Below are positions 45,564-55,019 of a stretch of DNA of 64,000 nucleotides, one piece after another. The DNA is from Bog-473 sp963756025. Lineage in GTDB: Bacteria > Actinomycetota > Acidimicrobiia > Acidimicrobiales > RAAP-2. The notes beneath the pieces were generated by a model that was given only the letters and a program-made list of their open reading frames with translations, ran no database searches and was not told the DNA's origin. The stretch spans positions 1,116,001 through 1,180,000 of the forward strand of contig CAVWMF010000007.1 in assembly GCA_963756025.1 (NCBI GenBank), written 5' to 3'. Numbering within the stretch: the first letter of the stretch is position 1; every line of letters begins with the position of its first letter. A program made the position numbers and the translations under genes.

Positions 45564-46754
45564 CGTCCGCCTCCTTTTTCAAGATCAAGCCGCTCACCGG
45601 GAGCGGAGCGGGTCCTCCGGTCACGAGAGTGACCTCGGCGTTGGCGACCTGGTTGACCGCCGTGCCGCGAAGCTGTTCGACACCTTCGACGACGTGCGTG
45701 AACCCGATGATGTAGGCATCGGACAGGTTTCCGCCGTGCGTATTGACGGGGATCGTCCCCCCGAGATAGCGGATATTCCCGTCCGCCACGAACGGTCCCG
45801 ACTCCCCGACGGGGCAGAACCCGTAATCCTCGAGCTGCATGAGAACCATCCCGGTGAAGTGGTCGTAGATGAGAGCGACGTCGACGTCAGCGGGCCCGAG
45901 TCCAGCTCTGCGGTAGAGATCCTGCGCCACGGGGCGATGACCCGACGATGCGAAAGTCTCATCGGGCATGCCCATCCAGGTAATGGACTGGCCCCAGCTT
46001 CCTGCTCCGCCCTGCGCGCTCGCCGTGACGTAGACAGGTGGCTGGCGCAGATCACGTGCTCTCTCCGAGGACGTCGTGACCACGGCCACCGCACCGTCGC
46101 ACTCGAGGCAGTAGTCGAACAGGCAGAAGGGCTCCGAGATCATCCGGGCGGCGAAATAGTCTTCTTTGGTCAGCGGCGACCGCATCAGCGCTGAAGGACG
46201 ATCGCGCGCATTTTCCCTCGTGGAGATCGCCACCTCAGCCAGGTGCTCGCGCGTGGTCCCGTACTTGTACATGTGACGTTGGGTCAGGATGGCGAACATC
46301 TGGCCCGGCCCCATCAGCCCGGATGGCTGATGAAGTCGGATTCGGGCGTCGGTGGCGCCGAATAGGCTCCCGGCGCTCTTCGGGCGAAAGCCGAGCCGAA
46401 TCGACCCGTGGGCGCTTGTTGCATCGCCATCACGCTGACGACCACATCGGCGTGTCCCGACACGATGGCGGCGGCGGCCAATCCGATGGCACCGGCCGCC
46501 CCGCCACCGCCTCCCGTGAGGGTGGCCGTGAACCGCACGTCGGGTATGCCGAGAGTCTGGGCCAAAAGCGCGGCATCGATGCCGCCGCCGGAGTAGAGAG
46601 CGAATCCGTCCACGTCGTCACAGCTCAGACCGGCGTCCCCCAACGCCGCCAGAATGGCTTTTCCCGCCAATTCGAGGACAGTTTGAGGGGCCGAGGCGCC
46701 GCGCCGGTAGTAGGGCGTCGCCCCCACTCCGACGATCGCCGTCCGATCTCGCAT
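45556..46754 (-). pseudogene. Thiolase-fold (Ltp2/lipid-transfer-like) protein, split by a one-base deletion
   Basis: The N-terminal frame runs from ATG 46754 to a stop at 46314-46316. The C-terminal frame starts at 46314 in a TGATG overlap. Joined by one added G in the GGG run near 46318-46321 they give a continuous protein of about 400 residues (ISHPG-LMGPGQMF). The segment where thiolases have the nucleophilic cysteine reads LTGGGGGAAGAIGLAAAAI, with no cysteine. YDHFTGMVLMQLEDYGFCP and NTHGGNLSDAYIIGF are typical of the SCP-x/Ltp2 branch, whose known member Ltp2 is an aldolase. Two separate coupled polypeptides are possible but less likely. Confidence 0.8.
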
Positions 46755-46770
46755 GGACCGGACACTGGTG

Positions 46771-48331
46771 TCAGGCACTCCGATTCCCCCCTCCGGGATA
46801 GCCCCCGCCACCGTGCGTGGCATCGAGGGTGTCATAGTCGATGGCGAAACCGCGCATCGGCAGTTCGTCGACAAAGGTCACGAACCGCGGCTTCTTGTAG
46901 GAAGCGATCGAGGCCCGGCAGTGTTCGATCAATTCCGTCGGCGTCCACCGACCCGCCTTCCTCGAGCACCACGATGGCTTTGACCGACTGCGCCCACCGG
47001 TCGTCGGGAACGCCGATCACCGCTGCGGCGCGCACACCCGGATGTTGGCGCAAGCAGGCCTCGACCTCGGCCGGGTAGATGTTCTCGGCCGCCGACTTGA
47101 TCATCCGCGACATGGGGGCGATGAAGGTAACCGATCCGTCGCGGTGACGTCGGGCCAGATCGCCCGTATGGTACCAACCGCCCCTGAACTTCTCTGCGTT
47201 GAGGACCGGACGATTGTGATACCCGTTCATCACGAGTGGGCCTCGTAGAACCATTTCACCGACCTCGTCCGGCGGCACGTCGATCCCCTCGGGATCGACG
47301 ACCCGTAGCTCGACCAGCGGAATGGGCCGGCCGTGAAGTCCCTCTCCGCCCAGGGCGGCGAATGTCGCAAGGCCTCCGACCTCCGTTTGCCCCGTGCCCC
47401 CCGGACGTTGCGCCCAGGGGCTCTCGTCAGGTGAGACCATCGCGTCCCACTCGGGCGTCGACCTCGGCCAGCGCAGGGTTTTCAAATCCGTCCGCACGGA
47501 ACTGTTCAGCTCCACCAGATCGCTGATCGTCGTCGGCATCAGAAAGGCGCCCGTACAGCGGTTGTCGGCAATGACCCGCAAGAGCAGCTCAGCATCGACC
47601 CGCGGCACGAAGACATTCGTGGCGCCGAGCACGTACATGGCCAACGTGCACATCCACGTGCCGAGGTGGAACAGCGGTCCGGAATTGAGAAAGACGTCGT
47701 CGGCGCGCAGTCCCCGCACCATTGCGTTGGCGACGCCGACGGTCGTCAAGGTGCGATGGCTGAGGAGCGCACCGTGGGGATGCCCGCCGAACGCTCCGGT
47801 ATAGATCATGAGGGCGGCCGCCCCTGGTTGGGCCTGCGTGCCCGGTGCGAACGGCGCCACGGTCCCGACGAAGGCGCCGTAGGACTCTTCACCGTCGTTC
47901 GACCCGCCGCCATCGTGTTGGATCCAGCGGGATGACGTCGACGCCGCCGCGTCACGGGCGGACCGGATCGCCGCACCGACTTCCTCTTCCTGCCAAAAGA
48001 CCAGCTTGGGATCGGCATCGTCGAGGACGAACGCGAGCTCGGCGCTCGACTGCCGCCAGTTGACCGGGCAGAAGACGGCACCGATGTGGGCACACGCCGC
48101 CAGCGCCTGGAGCACACGGTGACAGTTCTGGCCCAGCCAGAGGACCCGGTCGCCCGGACCGACTCCCGCACCCTGCAGCGCCGCGGCCAGTTGCAGTACC
48201 TCGACCTGGTACGCAGACCAGGTCAGGCGCTCCTCGCCACACACGGCGGCCAATCCTTCAGGGCGACTGCGCGCATGCTCGTCCAGGAGCGACGACAACG
48301 TGGCCTCGGTCGTGCCGACGTACGTCGTCAC
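46771..48331 (-). pseudogene. Acyl-CoA synthetase (AMP-forming) of an atypical subgroup, 3' frameshift
   Basis: About 519 residues when the frameshift is corrected. Adenylating features: GGTGQTEVGG, NGYHNRPVLNAEKF and GWYHTGDLARRHRDG. The ATP loop is unusual: YTGAFGGHPHGALLSH replaces the usual TSGTTGxPKG, with His where Lys is expected. Near 46935-46936 one extra base shifts the frame. The corrected tail reads SYKKPRFVTFVDELPMRGF and ends at 46771, 16 bases before the thiolase start. No C-terminal GK catalytic lysine is visible in that tail. Uncorrected, the frame ends at 46832. It overlaps the preceding gene by ATGA. Confidence 0.82.
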
Positions 48332-49044
48332 GGGCGCTCGCCGGTGTCACGTGCCCGCTCGATCTCGACGATGGGGTCACGGCGCCCACACGAGCAGATG
48401 TCTTCGGTGACGTGCCCCGCCAGACCGGTATCGAAATGGTCGAACGGAAGCGCCCGCCGAGCCCGGCTCGAGACGTGAAGAGTACCCCCTTCGTTTCGGA
48501 CGACCCACTGGCGTCCGTCGACGTGCAGCTTGCGCGAGCGGCACGACAACGCCAGGACCGGACCCACGAGCTCGAACGCCAATGCGTCCACTCCCGCAGC
48601 CCGCAGTCGACCCTCGGCGCCCGCGCCGGCGATCACGATCGGGATACTCGAGAAGAAGGATTTGGGATCGTGACCCCGCTCGAGGATCCCGTCGACCAAC
48701 GCATCGTTGACGCCGATGACAGCGGTGACCGTCAGGAGGCGGGCGAACATCTCCACTCGATCCACATCCATGGCCGATGCGTCGGCGTTGCACACCAAAA
48801 GACCCATCTCTTTCGCCGCGACCTGCAGCGGATGGAAGAACCCGACATCGGCCACCGTGGACGTCACGATGACGACCGAGCGATCGGGGAGACCAAGGGC
48901 CGACACGGCCGTCATGGCCGCGGCGGTGTCGTGCTGTATATCGTCGAAACTGAGCGGAAGGAGCCGGTCATCGCCGTAGCGGCCGTAGCCCCACATGTCG
49001 TCGCCCGAGACGCGCGGCACCTGCCAGTGATTCGAGCCAGTCAC
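48328..49044 (-). CDS. Short PaaK/adenylate-forming-like protein without C-terminal lid
   Basis: 238 residues from GTG 49044 in a GTGA overlap. PDRSVVIVTSTVADVGFFHP, PIVIAGAGAEGRLRAAG, EGGTLHV and the terminal ICSCGRRDPIVEIER recall parts of phenylacetate-CoA ligases. The ATP-loop and the lid domain are missing, so it is about half the family length. It is sandwiched between a full PaaK-like ligase and an acyl-CoA synthetase and coupled to both. Possible roles are a regulatory or scaffolding partner, or a minimal acyl-binding protein. Confidence 0.6.
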   Translation of the reverse strand: MTGSNHWQVPRVSGDDMWGYGRYGDDRLLPLSFDDIQHDTAAAMTAVSALGLPDRSVVIVTSTVADVGFFHPLQVAAKEMGLLVCNADASAMDVDRVEMFARLLTVTAVIGVNDALVDGILERGHDPKSFFSSIPIVIAGAGAEGRLRAAGVDALAFELVGPVLALSCRSRKLHVDGRQWVVRNEGGTLHVSSRARRALPFDHFDTGLAGHVTEDICSCGRRDPIVEIERARDTGERP

Positions 49045-50355
49045 GACGACGCCACCCGGGGGATCTTGTGGGGTGGGCCCAGTCGCAACAAAACCTCGTT
49101 GTCGACGAGCTCCACCTCGGGTGCGATCCCGACCGCCGCGGCGATGGCCTCGACCAGGTCCTCCCGGACCGACGTCAGGGTTCGGCCATCCGGATCCGCC
49201 GTGTGGCCCACACGCACCCTGAGCGCGCCCATTTCCCGTCCCGTCCGAATCAGTTGGAAGTACCCGGCGGAGGACTCCGGCACGGACTCCACCGCTCTCC
49301 AGATATCCATCGGCAGACACCGAGTGGCCATCGATCACCACCTCGTCCCCCTTTCGACCGACCGGCCACAGACGCATGCCGGTCCGTCCGCACGGGCACG
49401 GCGCCGTACTCCATCGCACGAGATCCTCCGACCGGTAGCGCACCAGGGGGTTGCCGCTGCGGGGGACCAGGTTGGTCGCAACCAGCTCACCCACCTCTCC
49501 CTCCGACACGGGAGAGGAGCCATCGGGATCGAGGATCTCGATGAGTACCGAGTCCTCGCCGGCATGCAGGCCATCGTGCTCTCTGCATTCGGTCGCACTC
49601 CCCACGTCTCCCACCGCCGTGTGGAGAAAGGGCTCGCCACCCCAGCGTTCCAGATCACCGCGGGCCTCGATGCCGAGATGATCACCACCGATCACCACGC
49701 CCTTGTAGCTCGCGAACACCTCACTCAGCGCGTGGGGCAGCATGCCCGTTCGTTCCATGTGGGCCAAAGCCATGATGAGGGGGCCGCTCAGGAGGTACAG
49801 AAGCGTCGGCTCCAACTCGAGCGAGGCGCGGCACCAACGATCGAACTCGGAAGGGTGGTGATCGAAGAGCACGGCTGACGCACCGATCGCATGTGTGGTG
49901 AGCCACGCGGGTCCCCGAAACGTGAACAACATGAACGCCACGGCATCACCTGGACGCACGCCGATCTCCCACCAGTCGCGCGCCAAGCCGACTCCTTCGC
50001 CGTGACCGACCGGGAGCAGCACGGGGTCACCGGTTGTTCCGGTGGTCGAGGAGAGGGCACTGGCATCAGCCATGCGCCGGAGGCCGCCCAAGGGGTCACC
50101 ATGGGCCGTTCGGTAGGCGCGCACCGTGTCCTTGTCCACGAAGGGAACCCGGGCTTGGAACTCCGCCAGCGACGTGATTTCGGATGCCCGGAGCCCGACC
50201 GTCCCCCACGCCTCTGCGAAGAGTGGCGAATGGCGCTCCACGTAACCGAGAGCCTCGAGCAGCCGATTCTCCTGGTAGGAGCGGAGATCGTCCCGATCCA
50301 TCGACTCGATGTTCTTGTCGAGCATGCGAGTCAGCGGCTCCACGGTTGCGGGCAT
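49041..50355 (-). pseudogene. Phenylacetate-CoA ligase (PaaK)-like enzyme with one frameshift
   Basis: About 437 residues after correction. ATG 50355 follows GAGGAGGTCGTAC. ATP-binding SSTTGTTGDPVLLPVG, VVIGGDHLGIEA, NPLVRYRSEDLVRW and the zinc-like APCPCGRTGMRLWPVG define the PaaK group. Near 49314 an extra base (coding strand GTG-T-CTG) breaks the frame. The corrected C-terminal lid reads SVLPMDIWRAVES and ends at 49041. Without correction the frame would run on through the next gene as one 675-residue product with nonsense in the middle. It should activate an aromatic or cyclic acid to its CoA ester and heads the operon. Confidence 0.8.
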
Positions 50356-50373
50356 GTACGACCTCCTCGCGGC

Positions 50374-50402
50374 AAGTTAGACTTATGGCAGTAGAGTGTC
50401 AA
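50374..50402 (-). promoter_or_regulatory. Sigma-70-type promoter of the PaaK-like operon
   Basis: On the minus strand TTGACA (50402-50397) and TAACTT (50379-50374) are 17 bases apart. The start of transcription would be about 12 bases before the ATG at 50355, leaving a short leader that is mostly ribosome site. Confidence 0.65.
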
Positions 50403-50411
50403 GTGGCACTT
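50401..50411. promoter_or_regulatory. Palindrome overlapping the -35, candidate TetR operator
   Basis: AAGTGGCACTT is a perfect 5-1-5 palindrome whose left edge overlaps the -35 of the PaaK-like operon promoter. It lies 39 bases before the divergent TetR start, well placed for dual repression. Confidence 0.5.
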
Positions 50412-50449
50412 CGCTGTCAATCGGATCGCACAACGACGACGGGAGCATC

Positions 50450-51085
50450 ATGAAGATCGACGCCTCGCCAATCTTCGCCGCGACCGGCAAAGGGGCCGCT
50501 CGGCCCGACCGACGTGCGCAGAACCGGGATCGGACCCGCCAGGCACTCGCAGAAGCAGCCATCGAGCTGTTCGCGCAACAGGGCTACGGGGCGACGACGG
50601 TCGAGCAGATCGCCAATCTGGCCGCCGTCTCCCCCCGGACGTTCTTCCGCCATTTCGACTCGAAGGAGGACGTCCTCCTCCCCCTCGACGAACCCATGGC
50701 AGTGGCACCCGCCATCAGGAGCCAACCGCCGTCGATGAGCGATATGGAGGCTCTCCGCACAGCCCTCGTGGCGACGGCACCGGCCAACGAACCGGCCGTG
50801 GCCAGGATTCGCATGTTGCGAGAAGCGCTCTCCTCTTCGGCCGCTCTCCGTGGACGTGACTTCGATCAGCGAAATCTGAGCGAGCAGGCAATGGCGCGCG
50901 CGCTGGCTGATCGGCGGCAATTGGACGAACCCGATCCAGAAGCCAGGCTCGCCGCCATCATCGGCTTCGCTGTCCTTCGCACCGCCATGGACCGCTGGCT
51001 CGACCTTCCGGATCCGACACCGTTGGGGCCTTTGATCGAAGTCGAGTTCGGTCGTGCCCGCCACCTGATGACGGACGACACCTGA
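50450..51085 (+). CDS. TetR-family regulator of the CoA-ligase operon
   Basis: 211 residues from ATG 50450 with GGGAG upstream; the frame is open to 50396 but that would cross the palindrome. The DNA-binding region is ALAEAAIELFAQQGYGATTV then VSPRTFFRHFDSKEDVL, with a MftR/SACE-like FFRHF helix. It probably represses the divergent six-gene operon. Its stop overlaps the DUF2889 start by TGATG. Confidence 0.88.
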   Translation: MKIDASPIFAATGKGAARPDRRAQNRDRTRQALAEAAIELFAQQGYGATTVEQIANLAAVSPRTFFRHFDSKEDVLLPLDEPMAVAPAIRSQPPSMSDMEALRTALVATAPANEPAVARIRMLREALSSSAALRGRDFDQRNLSEQAMARALADRRQLDEPDPEARLAAIIGFAVLRTAMDRWLDLPDPTPLGPLIEVEFGRARHLMTDDT

Positions 51086-52107
51086 TGCTCCTCATTCCCG
51101 AACGGGCCGGTCCGGCGCATCCGTTGGCCAGCTCCCCGCTGCGGCGCAACGGGTCCGGTCGACGCACGACGAGCATCGACACCAGCCGGCCGGACGGACC
51201 CAGGGAGAACAGCGTCGTCGACGCGCGCGCCCGCGATCTTTTGACCGATCCCGCCGGGGGCGCAGCACGCCGGGTGGATCAGAACCTTCGGGCCCGGATT
51301 GCACCCGATCGCGAGCTCGTCACCATCGAATCAGACCCGTTCGAACCCCGCCTCACCCAACTGTTGGGCGCGTACGTCGGTCCGGGCTTCCGCGCCCGCA
51401 TGTCCGAGCTCCTGCCCGACCACGTCGCCGCGCAAAGCCTCCTTCACGCGCTGCTCGACGACCTGCCGGGTGCGACATTGGTCTCGGGGTACGCGGTCCA
51501 GCGGAGCCGGAGCCTCGCTCCATCATCCGATGAGCGCACCACACGGGCGTACGAGCGACATGTCCATGCCTCGGAGGACATGTGCGCAGGATGGGCCAGC
51601 GAAGCCACCATCATGGTGACCTTCCGGAAGGAAGGGCTGTCGCCCGTGGCCATGGGTCCCGCAGCGCCCCTGCTCGAACGCGAGGGTGATGCCCTCTCGT
51701 GGCATCCCATGGAGGATCTGCCCTGCGAGGCCACACGTCGGCGGAGGCGGCTGGACCTGGTCCCACCGGAGGGCTCCACCGAAGCCTGGACCTTCGACTC
51801 GCACTTCCGCGACAGCTACCGGGATGCGAAAGGAACCGAGAGCATCATCCACGAGTACCTGGTCGAGGGATCGCTCGACCCCACGGTCAGTCGGATCGAC
51901 GGCCTCCGAACCGAAGCCCGCGTCCTCCCCTGGGTCGAGTGCCCGGCGGCAGTCGGGAGCTCGGCTCGAATGGTCGCCAAGCCCTTGGACCGGCTCCGGA
52001 TCGATGTCCGGAACGAGTTCGTGGGGACCTCCACCTGCACCCATCTCAACGACGCGTTCCGGTTCCTCTCCGATCTGATCCCGCTGCACGTCCTGGTGGG
52101 GCGGTAA
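51085..52107 (+). CDS. DUF2889 protein
   Basis: 340 residues. The N-terminal RTTSIDTSRPDGPR, the mid-region SLLHALLDDLPGATLVSGYA and the C-terminal TCTHLNDAFR are hallmarks of DUF2889. No signal peptide or membrane helix. The function is unknown. In this window it is translationally coupled to the TetR gene that faces the CoA-ligase operon, which links it to CoA-thioester or aromatic-acid metabolism by context only. Confidence 0.82.
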   Translation: MLLIPERAGPAHPLASSPLRRNGSGRRTTSIDTSRPDGPRENSVVDARARDLLTDPAGGAARRVDQNLRARIAPDRELVTIESDPFEPRLTQLLGAYVGPGFRARMSELLPDHVAAQSLLHALLDDLPGATLVSGYAVQRSRSLAPSSDERTTRAYERHVHASEDMCAGWASEATIMVTFRKEGLSPVAMGPAAPLLEREGDALSWHPMEDLPCEATRRRRRLDLVPPEGSTEAWTFDSHFRDSYRDAKGTESIIHEYLVEGSLDPTVSRIDGLRTEARVLPWVECPAAVGSSARMVAKPLDRLRIDVRNEFVGTSTCTHLNDAFRFLSDLIPLHVLVGR

Positions 52108-52114
52108 CGCCTCT

Positions 52115-53062
52115 TTAGGCGGAGAAGTCCAGGACGAGGCGACCGCGCACCCCACCCGCTTCGAGTCGACGGTGGGCTTCAGGAGCCTGATCGGCGGCAA
52201 GGACATCGGCCACCCGCGCCGTGAGTGTTCCCGCTTCTGTCAGGTCCCGCAACGCAGCCAGACGGGCCGTATCGGTGAGGGCACGCCTGACCCAGATCGG
52301 AAAAATCGTGATGCCCCGTTCGCGGGGACCCTCCCAACCGCGCACGACCGCCAGACCACCTCCGTCGCGGATCGCCGGCACCACGAGCTCATGCAGCAAT
52401 GCGCCGTCGAGAACGCCGTCGACGCCACCGGGAGCGAGCTCGAGAATCCGCGCCGCGACCTCATCGCCCCGGCGAACGACCTCGTCTGCGCCGAACCCCG
52501 CGACGAGGTCTTCGTCTGCCGCCGACGCATCGGCGATGACGACCAGCCCATCTGCCTTGGCCAGTTGCACGGCGTAGGCGCCGAACGCGCCGGCGGACCC
52601 GGTCACCGCCACCGTCCCTCCTGCGGGAATCCCGAGGTCGTCCAGAGCGAGGCGAGCGGTCAGGGCGTTCATCAAAACGGTCGAGGCGGCCGCAACGTCG
52701 AGGCCCGCCGGTGCCCGGACGACCGAGGCCGCTGGGACGACGATGAGATCGGCGTAGGCTCCCCCGCTCGGTCCGTAGGGGAGGACGACCGCCATGACTG
52801 CGTCACCAATGTGCAACGCGGTCTCCACCCCGGGTCCGATCGCGTCAAGGAAACCTGCCGCGTCCATTCCCGGCACATACGGTTTGGCACGGCCCTCGAG
52901 CCGGGCGGAGGTGGCCCCGGAACGGAACCCCGTATCAGTCGGGTTGACCGCGGCGGCGTGGACGCGGATGCGCACCTCACCCGGCCCGGGAATCGGTTCC
53001 GGGATGTCCACGACCTGGAGAACCTCCGGCCCTCCGAATTCCATCAGACCCACTGCTCTCAT
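52115..53062 (-). CDS. NADP-dependent quinone oxidoreductase-like MDR protein
   Basis: 315 residues. N-terminal MRAVGLMEFGGPEVLQVVD, VPGMDAAGFLDAIG, and the nucleotide-binding TVAVTGSAGAFGAYAVQLA near residue 145. Zinc ligands are missing as in quinone oxidoreductases. It is not a close copy of the enzyme at 26267-27235. It converges on the DUF2889 gene with seven bases between. Confidence 0.88.
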   Translation of the reverse strand: MRAVGLMEFGGPEVLQVVDIPEPIPGPGEVRIRVHAAAVNPTDTGFRSGATSARLEGRAKPYVPGMDAAGFLDAIGPGVETALHIGDAVMAVVLPYGPSGGAYADLIVVPAASVVRAPAGLDVAAASTVLMNALTARLALDDLGIPAGGTVAVTGSAGAFGAYAVQLAKADGLVVIADASAADEDLVAGFGADEVVRRGDEVAARILELAPGGVDGVLDGALLHELVVPAIRDGGGLAVVRGWEGPRERGITIFPIWVRRALTDTARLAALRDLTEAGTLTARVADVLAADQAPEAHRRLEAGGVRGRLVLDFSA

Positions 53063-53159
53063 GGTGCTGCCTTCCAGGAAGTCCCAGGTTCACGACGCCG
53101 AGTACCTGCGCACAGTCAGAAGTCAGAATAATGGTGCGAAGCTACGGAGTCCGCAGACG

Positions 53160-54107
53160 ATGAGCATCGGAGGTCGAGCCCACGTGGCAGCAACGGACCC
53201 GCAGGAAGCAGCAACCGATAACCGACCAAGTTCCATCGCTGCCTGGAAGGCGGCCCTCGCCTCCGCCAGGGCCCACATCAAGACGGACAGGATCACGGTG
53301 GCCGCCGGAAGCTTCGCCTTCCGTTGGTTTCTCGCGTTATTTCCGATCATCATTGCGCTGCTCGCGGTCTCCGCCCTGGTCAATGTGCCACGCCATGTCA
53401 CCGTGGCGCTCATCAACGGAACCACCAAGGCACTCCCGGCCGGTGCCGCCGATGTCTTCACCGGTGCGATCGATCACTCTGAGAAGAATTCTCAAGGGGC
53501 CATCGTGGCCATCGTGATCGCGGGAATCGTCGCGATATGGAGTGCCACCTCCGGCATGGTGCAGGTCGAGGAAGGCCTCGACATGGCGTATGGGGTCGGC
53601 CAGGACCGTTCCGTCGCTGCCAAACGGTTGCGGGCCCTTCCGCTGCTGCTGGCGGCCGCCATCCTCGGTGGTGGCGCATCGGCGTTGGTGGTCTTCGGCC
53701 AATCGATCGGCCGGGAGATCGAGGACGCCCTGCCCTTCGGGGGTAGCGCATTTCTCGTCGGCTGGACCGTTGTGCGCTGGATCGTCGCCCTGGCGTTGGT
53801 GGGCCTGTTGTTCTCCGTGCTCTACTTCGCCGCTCCGGACAAGCCTCACCCGCAATGGCGGTGGTTCACCCCGGGCACGCTGGTCGGCACGGTGATGTGG
53901 GCCGCCATTTCGTTAGGCTTCTCCCTCTACACGACGATCTCCGGGTCGTACATCAAGACCTACGGGGCCTTCGCCGGGGTGGCCATCCTCATCATTTGGC
54001 TCTACCTGACCGGTATCGCGATACTGCTCGGCGGCGAGATCAACGCGGCTTTCGAGAGCCAAACCGCGGCGCAAACGCCGGCGTTCGCCGCAACCGGGGC
54101 GGGATAA
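53160..54107 (+). CDS. YihY/BrkB-family membrane protein
   Basis: 315 residues from ATG 53160; the frame is open to 52794 but that part is antisense to the previous gene. Six membrane helices are expected. AGSFAFRWFLALFPIIIALLAV (given across the first helix in part: FLALFPIIIALLAV), LGFSLYTTISGSYIKTYGAF and LIIWLYLTGIAILLGGEINA match the family. It was once called RNase BN in error. The cellular role is unclear. Confidence 0.9.
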   Translation: MSIGGRAHVAATDPQEAATDNRPSSIAAWKAALASARAHIKTDRITVAAGSFAFRWFLALFPIIIALLAVSALVNVPRHVTVALINGTTKALPAGAADVFTGAIDHSEKNSQGAIVAIVIAGIVAIWSATSGMVQVEEGLDMAYGVGQDRSVAAKRLRALPLLLAAAILGGGASALVVFGQSIGREIEDALPFGGSAFLVGWTVVRWIVALALVGLLFSVLYFAAPDKPHPQWRWFTPGTLVGTVMWAAISLGFSLYTTISGSYIKTYGAFAGVAILIIWLYLTGIAILLGGEINAAFESQTAAQTPAFAATGAG

Positions 54108-54118
54108 CCGGCTCGTCC

Positions 54119-54877
54119 CTAGGCGGACCCGGGGCGATCCACCAACTGGGCAGCCATGTCGTGGAGACTCCGTGCAGGGACCCCGGCGCCAAGTGCCCAT
54201 GCACGTGCTCCCCCGTGACGCTCATGGAGAAGATCGAGAAACCGCGCCATGGTCGTCCCCTCGGCGAGCACACGCCCGGGAGGAATTTCTGCCACCGACG
54301 TGCCCCACACCGGATCACGGCGCAGGCGGTCCAGTATCAGTTCCAATCGCGTCGCGGTGATGACGTAATCGTCGACGATCACCGAGTGTTCGACGCCCAA
54401 TATGTCCAATATCAGAGCGGCCAGGACTCCCGTCCGATCCTTGCCTGCGGCGCAGTGAAAGACCAATGGACGGTTCCCCGGATCGGCAACCATGGTGAGT
54501 GCATCCGCCAGGGCACGGCGGCCGACGTCGAGGTACCACAGGTAGCGCTCGGCCTGGTCATCGTCGGAGGGAGCGGGAACGGCGACGGATTCACCACCCT
54601 CCTCCCGGAGCACCGAGGCATGCAGGTAGGCCATCCCCTCCTTGCCCAGCAGGCCCCGGCCGGAGCGCTCGAGCTCGGTCGCGGTGCGGAGATCGATCAC
54701 ACTCGCAAGTCCCACGGCGCGGAGAAGCTCGACGTCAGCCTCGGTCAACTCGTGCAACGTGTCACTGCGAAAGAGCTGCCCCCACCGGGTGATACCGCCG
54801 TCGGTCGTGGGGTAGCCCCCGAGGTCCCGGAAATTGCTGGCACCGGCCAGGGGCAGGATTCGCTCGCGTGTGTCCAT
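54119..54877 (-). CDS. Tyrosine-protein phosphatase (CX5R type)
   Basis: 252 residues from ATG 54877. The P-loop FHCAAGKDRTGVLAALIL near residue 155 carries Cys and Arg of the CX5R motif, and NFRDLGGYPTTDGG near residue 20 is typical of the bacterial tyrosine/serine phosphatase branch that includes triple-specificity enzymes such as MptpB. A partner kinase is not adjacent. It converges on the YihY gene. Confidence 0.88.
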   Translation of the reverse strand: MDTRERILPLAGASNFRDLGGYPTTDGGITRWGQLFRSDTLHELTEADVELLRAVGLASVIDLRTATELERSGRGLLGKEGMAYLHASVLREEGGESVAVPAPSDDDQAERYLWYLDVGRRALADALTMVADPGNRPLVFHCAAGKDRTGVLAALILDILGVEHSVIVDDYVITATRLELILDRLRRDPVWGTSVAEIPPGRVLAEGTTMARFLDLLHERHGGARAWALGAGVPARSLHDMAAQLVDRPGSA

Positions 54878-55019
54878 GGGAACATCATGCTCGTTCAGGG
54901 CCCCACAGGGAGACAGGCCGCCGACGCGCGTCACATCGTTCCCCAAAGATTCACCGGCGCATTACGTGGATGTCACCTGCCGAACAGCCGGCACCCCGCC
55001 ATGAGGCCCCTCCGCTGTG

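Noticed and set aside
48328..50355. Single 675-residue ligase fusion
   Set aside because: The middle segment is nonsense in that frame, while a second frame holds the proper PaaK lid and stop; two genes with one frameshift fit better.
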